In this document: in pieces, positions 32,245 through 35,253 of the stretch
Position numbering within the stretch: position 1 is the first letter of the stretch
How the letters are laid out: the number at the start of each line of letters is the position of its first letter
Assembly (NCBI GenBank): GCA_964627125.1
Contig: CAZVJQ010000018.1
Span: 1 to 35,253, forward strand
DNA length: 35,253 nucleotides
Direction of reading: 5' to 3'
DNA from: Fastidiosipila sp964627125
Lineage (GTDB): Bacteria > Bacillota > Clostridia > Saccharofermentanales > Fastidiosipilaceae
The notes under the pieces: model-generated
What the model was told of the DNA's origin: nothing
Database searches by the model: none
Seen by the model: the letters and a program-made list of their open reading frames with translations, nothing else
Made by a program: the position numbers and the translations under genes

Positions 32245-34419
32245 TTAATCTATATTTTCTTCTACGGGTATATTCAACTGCTCAGCAGCTTTACGCATGC
32301 GTGTTACCCATTCTGGTTCTACTTTAACTTGAGCATCTGCAGGTCTATCTAACTCACCTTCGATACCTAGTTTCAAGTTTAAACCAGTTCCCTTACTTGC
32401 TTCTTGGAAATTAGACTCCAAACTTGCTTTGTGATTATTGCTTCTAATTTTATCATAGAAATTCCTATTAGCTGGTGCAAACTCAATTACAAAATCACTA
32501 CCATCTACGTACTTATTAGCTGTATTTAAAACTAATGCAGCGAGTGGGTCTGTTGTTTGTAAACCACCTACTAATTTATTCCAAATATCATCTACATTAA
32601 TCACTACGTTACTTGTAGCTTGGCCAGGTGCTAAGGTTTCAGCTGAAGCCTCAGTTCCCGCGCCACTATCTACAACACTTGCACTACCATCTAAAATACT
32701 TGTTAAATCCATAAATCCACTAGTATCTGCGGAAGTAATCTCAGGAACATTTCTAGAAGGCATCTCGGTTGTTGAAGGAGATGTGACCTCTGTAGTTGGT
32801 CTTTGAGTAGGGATTTCTGTCGCTGGTGTTGGCATAGTTGTTTTGCCTGGTTCAACTCTAGGACTAGGGTCAAAATCTGGTTTCTCCTCTGGGCTAGGTC
32901 TTGCGGGACTAGTGCCAGGTGTTTCAGGTTTAGTAGGTAATTCCTCAGGAGTTTCAGGAGTATCTGGATCCTCAGGTTCTACAATTGGCTGCTCAGGTTC
33001 ACCGATTCCTGGAGCTTCAGGTTTAACTATATCAGGGTCATCACCAGGCTCCACTGGAGTTTCAATTGGCTCAAGTGGCTCAATCTCGTCTGGGTCTGGT
33101 CTAGAAGGAACATTAGGTTCAGTCATAGGCTCAGCTGGAGTATCTGGAGTACTTGGTGTTTCAGGTACTGCTGGTCCATCTGGTCTTTCTCTATCAGGTG
33201 CAGGCTTAGGTTCTGGAGTTTCAGCTCTCTCGAATTGCATGCCGACTGGCATTTCCATTGTTGCTACTGACGAATTACTTTCATAACTATAGTAATCATT
33301 GTTGCTCATTTTGAATCCATCCTTTCTCATATTTTGCATAAGGTTTATTAGGCCAACCTCAAGAGTAATTCTTGGGCTTTGGGATTGTTTCAATTCCATT
33401 TGTAATTTAGATATATATCCAATGTGTTCAATTAATTCTTGGCTAGTAAATAGTGGTGCCAATTGTTTAAGTGAATTTAAAGTTTCACTTGGTATTTGTA
33501 ATAAAATTTCTGGATTTTTACTATTTATGTATACCAACAAGTTTCTCAAGTATTGAGCTAGGCTAGAAGCGAATCTGGTGATATCTCCACCTTCCATAAT
33601 TAACTCATCTATTGTATTTATTAAAATATCTACGTCTCCAGATACAAGTGCTTCAACCATTCTTAGCATGAATTCGTCGCTGACTATTCCTGTCATATCT
33701 AGGATATCTTCACGGCTAATGTGTCTGCTGTATACAGATCTTGACTGGTCTAATAGGGATATTGCATCTCTCAACGCACCTTCTGAATATGAAACGATAG
33801 TTTTTAAGGCATCGTCATCTATTGAGATATCATTGCTATCTGCTATCAAGCGTAAACGTTCTAGCATGTTCGCTGAACTAATTCTCTTGAAATCGTATCT
33901 TTGTGTACGAGACAATATTGTTGCAGGGATTCTTTGTGGATCTGTTGTAGCTAGTATAAACACTGCATGTGCAGGAGGTTCTTCTAATGTCTTGAGCAAA
34001 GCATTAAACGCCGCTGTAGACAACATATGCACCTCATCAATTATATAAACTTTATATTGAGTTAGAGTAGGTAAGAATAAGACTTCATCTGTTATTCTTC
34101 TAATATCGTCAACACTGTTATTTGAAGCAGCATCCATCTCGATTATATCTAGTAAATTACCAGATATAGCAGTAGTGCAAATTTCACATTCATTGCATGG
34201 ATTAGCATTTTCATCTAGATTTTTACAGTTAATTGCTCTTGCAAAAATCTTAGCTAAAGAAGTTTTACCAGTCCCTCTAGTTCCACTGAATAGGTATGCA
34301 TGGGCTATATCTCCAGTTCTTGCAGATTGCCTGAGTGCATTAACGACGTGGCTTTGGCCAACTACTTGGTCAAAGTTTAAAGGTCTCCACTCTCTATATA
34401 AAACTCTTTGTTCTGACAT
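32245..34419 (-). CDS. dnaX: DNA polymerase III subunit gamma/tau
   Basis: The 724-residue product loads the sliding clamp and couples the replisome. The AAA+ module has Walker A GTRGTGKTS (46-54), zinc Cys65, Cys75, Cys78 and Cys81, Walker B IIDEVH (126-131) and sensor ATTDPQRIP. After domain III (about 230-370) an unusually long Pro/Glu/Thr-rich linker (about 402-556) joins a C-terminal domain (about 600-724). The ATG at 34419 is preferred: GGGGAGGGA lies seven bases before it, while the in-frame TTG at 34434 lies in front of that site. No frameshift site was found for a gamma-only product. It is the first gene of the dnaX-ybaB-recR operon. Confidence 0.96.
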   Translation of the reverse strand: MSEQRVLYREWRPLNFDQVVGQSHVVNALRQSARTGDIAHAYLFSGTRGTGKTSLAKIFARAINCKNLDENANPCNECEICTTAISGNLLDIIEMDAASNNSVDDIRRITDEVLFLPTLTQYKVYIIDEVHMLSTAAFNALLKTLEEPPAHAVFILATTDPQRIPATILSRTQRYDFKRISSANMLERLRLIADSNDISIDDDALKTIVSYSEGALRDAISLLDQSRSVYSRHISREDILDMTGIVSDEFMLRMVEALVSGDVDILINTIDELIMEGGDITRFASSLAQYLRNLLVYINSKNPEILLQIPSETLNSLKQLAPLFTSQELIEHIGYISKLQMELKQSQSPRITLEVGLINLMQNMRKDGFKMSNNDYYSYESNSSVATMEMPVGMQFERAETPEPKPAPDRERPDGPAVPETPSTPDTPAEPMTEPNVPSRPDPDEIEPLEPIETPVEPGDDPDIVKPEAPGIGEPEQPIVEPEDPDTPETPEELPTKPETPGTSPARPSPEEKPDFDPSPRVEPGKTTMPTPATEIPTQRPTTEVTSPSTTEMPSRNVPEITSADTSGFMDLTSILDGSASVVDSGAGTEASAETLAPGQATSNVVINVDDIWNKLVGGLQTTDPLAALVLNTANKYVDGSDFVIEFAPANRNFYDKIRSNNHKASLESNFQEASKGTGLNLKLGIEGELDRPADAQVKVEPEWVTRMRKAAEQLNIPVEENID

Positions 34420-34469
34420 CAAATCCCTCCCCAATTGGATAGTTTGCCTATCGAATTATCAATAGGTTT

Positions 34470-34498
34470 ATTATAACGCATAAGCGGGTGCATCTTAG
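34470..34498 (-). promoter_or_regulatory. Candidate dnaX promoter
   Basis: On the minus strand a perfect TATAAT lies at 34475-34470, about 50 bases before the start codon. The -35 region (CTAAGA) is weak, so the call is tentative. Confidence 0.4.
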
Positions 34499-34549
34499 GT
34501 TTAGATATTAATTTTTAGCTGGGTTAAATTGAATATTTAGTAAAAGAAA

Positions 34550-34690
34550 AACCACCTCTTAGCCGAAGCTGCACAGGTTGACCTGCAGCACATAAGGTTT
34601 GCCGCTTATTGCTGCTTCCTTCCGGACCTGACAAGGTTCACGGGCCAAATCGCACAGGACCCATACAACCTCGGCTAAAAAGTGGTTAAT
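34550..34690 (-). ncRNA. ffs: Signal recognition particle RNA, small bacterial form (4.5S-like)
   Basis: On the minus strand the hallmark SRP core reads TCAGGTCCGGAAGGAAGCAGC, given here as TCAGGTCCGGAAGGAAGCAG plus C (around 34610-34632), with the GGAA tetraloop. Outer strands AGCCGAGG and CTTCGGCT pair near 34671-34678 and 34561-34568, and a further pair (AACCAC/GTGGTT) closes the base. Ts follow on the minus strand, so the outer helix may double as a terminator. The RNA scaffolds Ffh and recruits FtsY for co-translational membrane targeting. Its location upstream of dnaX is common. Exact ends are approximate. Confidence 0.93.
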
Positions 34691-34701
34691 TTGTACGTTA
34701 G

Positions 34702-34729
34702 ATTATAGCACGATTCTTGAGAAAATCAA
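34702..34729 (-). promoter_or_regulatory. Promoter of the SRP RNA gene
   Basis: On the minus strand TTGATT (34729-34724), a 16-base spacer ending in TGC, and TATAAT (34707-34702) form a strong extended -10 promoter. Transcription would start near 34695. Confidence 0.75.
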
Positions 34730-34803
34730 GGAAGCGAGCTTAGAAGTGTTTTATGAGTGTCTATTCGCAAACAATTAATCTTGATGCGAACAAAATCTAT
34801 CAG

Positions 34804-34812
34804 TGCTATACT
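34804..34812 (+). promoter_or_regulatory. Extended -10 promoter of the CDF transporter gene
   Basis: TGC directly precedes TATACT (34807-34812). A possible TTGATG at 34781-34786 is 20 bases upstream, too far for a standard -35, so the extended -10 probably carries the promoter. Confidence 0.45.
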
Positions 34813-34836
34813 TTATTGAAGAGTTGGAGGTCCGTT

Positions 34837-35253
34837 ATGATTGATTTTCTAGTTAGAATATTTGTGAAGAACCATGAAGATAAAGATAGAGAAGAAGTGC
34901 GTACCTCTTATGCTAACTTTGCTAACTGGACTGGAATAGTAGTTAATTTCCTATTAGCTATTTTAAAACTAGTCTTAGGGTTAGCAATAAATTCCCTCGC
35001 TACGATTACAGATTCAGTTAATAACCTAACAGATACTTTCTCTAACATAGTTAATTTAATTGCTTTTAGAATTGCTAAGAAACCTGCAGATGAGGATCAT
35101 CCATATGGACATGGGAGGTCTGAATATATTGCAGGATTAATTTTATCTTTAGCAGTTTTATTATTAGGCTGGGAGTTTTTTACATCTGGTATAAGTAGGA
35201 TTATTAATCCTATAACTCCAGATTATGGGTGGGCAAGTATAATTATTCTATTT
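34837..35253 (+). CDS. Cation diffusion facilitator (CDF) transporter, 5' part
   Basis: The first 139 residues are present and the frame runs off the window end. Membrane helices near 32-50 and 51-75 are seen, and the family motif DHPYGHGRSEYIAG lies at 87-100. The second helix carries TDSVNNLTDTFS, giving Asn62 and Asp66 spaced four apart. The Asn-Asp pair at this position is typical of the manganese-type CDF group (MntE-like), whereas zinc members usually have His/Asp-Asp; so manganese is the better guess, with modest confidence. CDF proteins export divalent metals by proton antiport. TTGGAGG (34824-34830) is the ribosome binding site. Confidence 0.9.
   Translation, partial: MIDFLVRIFVKNHEDKDREEVRTSYANFANWTGIVVNFLLAILKLVLGLAINSLATITDSVNNLTDTFSNIVNLIAFRIAKKPADEDHPYGHGRSEYIAGLILSLAVLLLGWEFFTSGISRIINPITPDYGWASIIILF

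Noticed and set aside
32843..33286. 147-codon plus-strand open frame rich in Gly and Ser opposite dnaX
   Set aside because: It is the antisense of the Pro/Glu/Thr linker of dnaX; its simple composition mirrors the linker codons and it has no binding site.
34420..34434. Longer DnaX from TTG 34434
   Set aside because: The added codons are the ribosome binding site itself; ATG 34419 begins with the conserved MSEQRVLYREWRP.

Overview
This is a low-GC (AT-rich) Bacillota-type chromosome segment. Signs of this are AGGAGG-type ribosome binding sites, sigma-A promoters, the dnaX-ybaB-recR gene order, a small SRP RNA, an FMN-riboswitch/RibU unit, and YtxH, DivIC and RqcP-like genes. I infer an anaerobic, host-associated member of the class Clostridia, but cannot name a species. 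A run of exactly 100 Ns inside one gene shows the window comes from a scaffolded draft or metagenome assembly.

Layout. (1) 1-4020: the end of a TelA-like gene; an FMN riboswitch with terminator controlling the riboflavin ECF component ribU; a CobB/CbiA-like protein that lacks both its ATP-binding loop and its glutaminase cysteine; and a YtxH plus DUF948-like envelope pair. (2) 4051-7595: a Gfo/Idh/MocA oxidoreductase on the minus strand, diverging from a eukaryotic-type hexokinase followed by a small unknown protein, an RqcP/HslR-like S4 protein and a DivIC/FtsB protein. (3) 8205-29353: a 21-kb, single-strand sugar-uptake and degradation locus, the main feature of the window. (4) 29715-31175: a gluconokinase-like FGGY kinase behind a long leader. 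(5) 31271-34419, minus strand: recR, ybaB and dnaX, with the SRP RNA gene (ffs) upstream. (6) 34837 to the end: a truncated cation diffusion facilitator gene.

The 21-kb locus encodes two sugar-binding proteins (a lipoprotein with an acidic repeat, and a 1062-residue two-module protein) and two complete pairs of ABC permeases, but no ATPase. Between the permease pairs lies an envelope module: an NHL-repeat protein with a C-terminal membrane anchor, a YIP1 membrane protein and a large secreted DUF5696-like protein. Then come a YesL/DUF624 membrane protein, a large cytosolic transglutaminase-like protein, a cytosolic GH29 alpha-L-fucosidase, a cytosolic GH18 enzyme, and a surface lipoprotein resembling EndoS-type GH18 endo-beta-N-acetylglucosaminidases.

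Together these suggest harvesting of host N-glycans or glycopeptides. The surface GH18 would release or trim glycans, the ABC systems would import fucose- and GlcNAc-containing fragments, and the cytosolic GH29, GH18 and transglutaminase-fold proteins would take them apart. The family assignments rest on motifs visible in the sequence; the substrate and the pathway are inference. The envelope module and the transglutaminase-like protein are the parts least explained by known systems.
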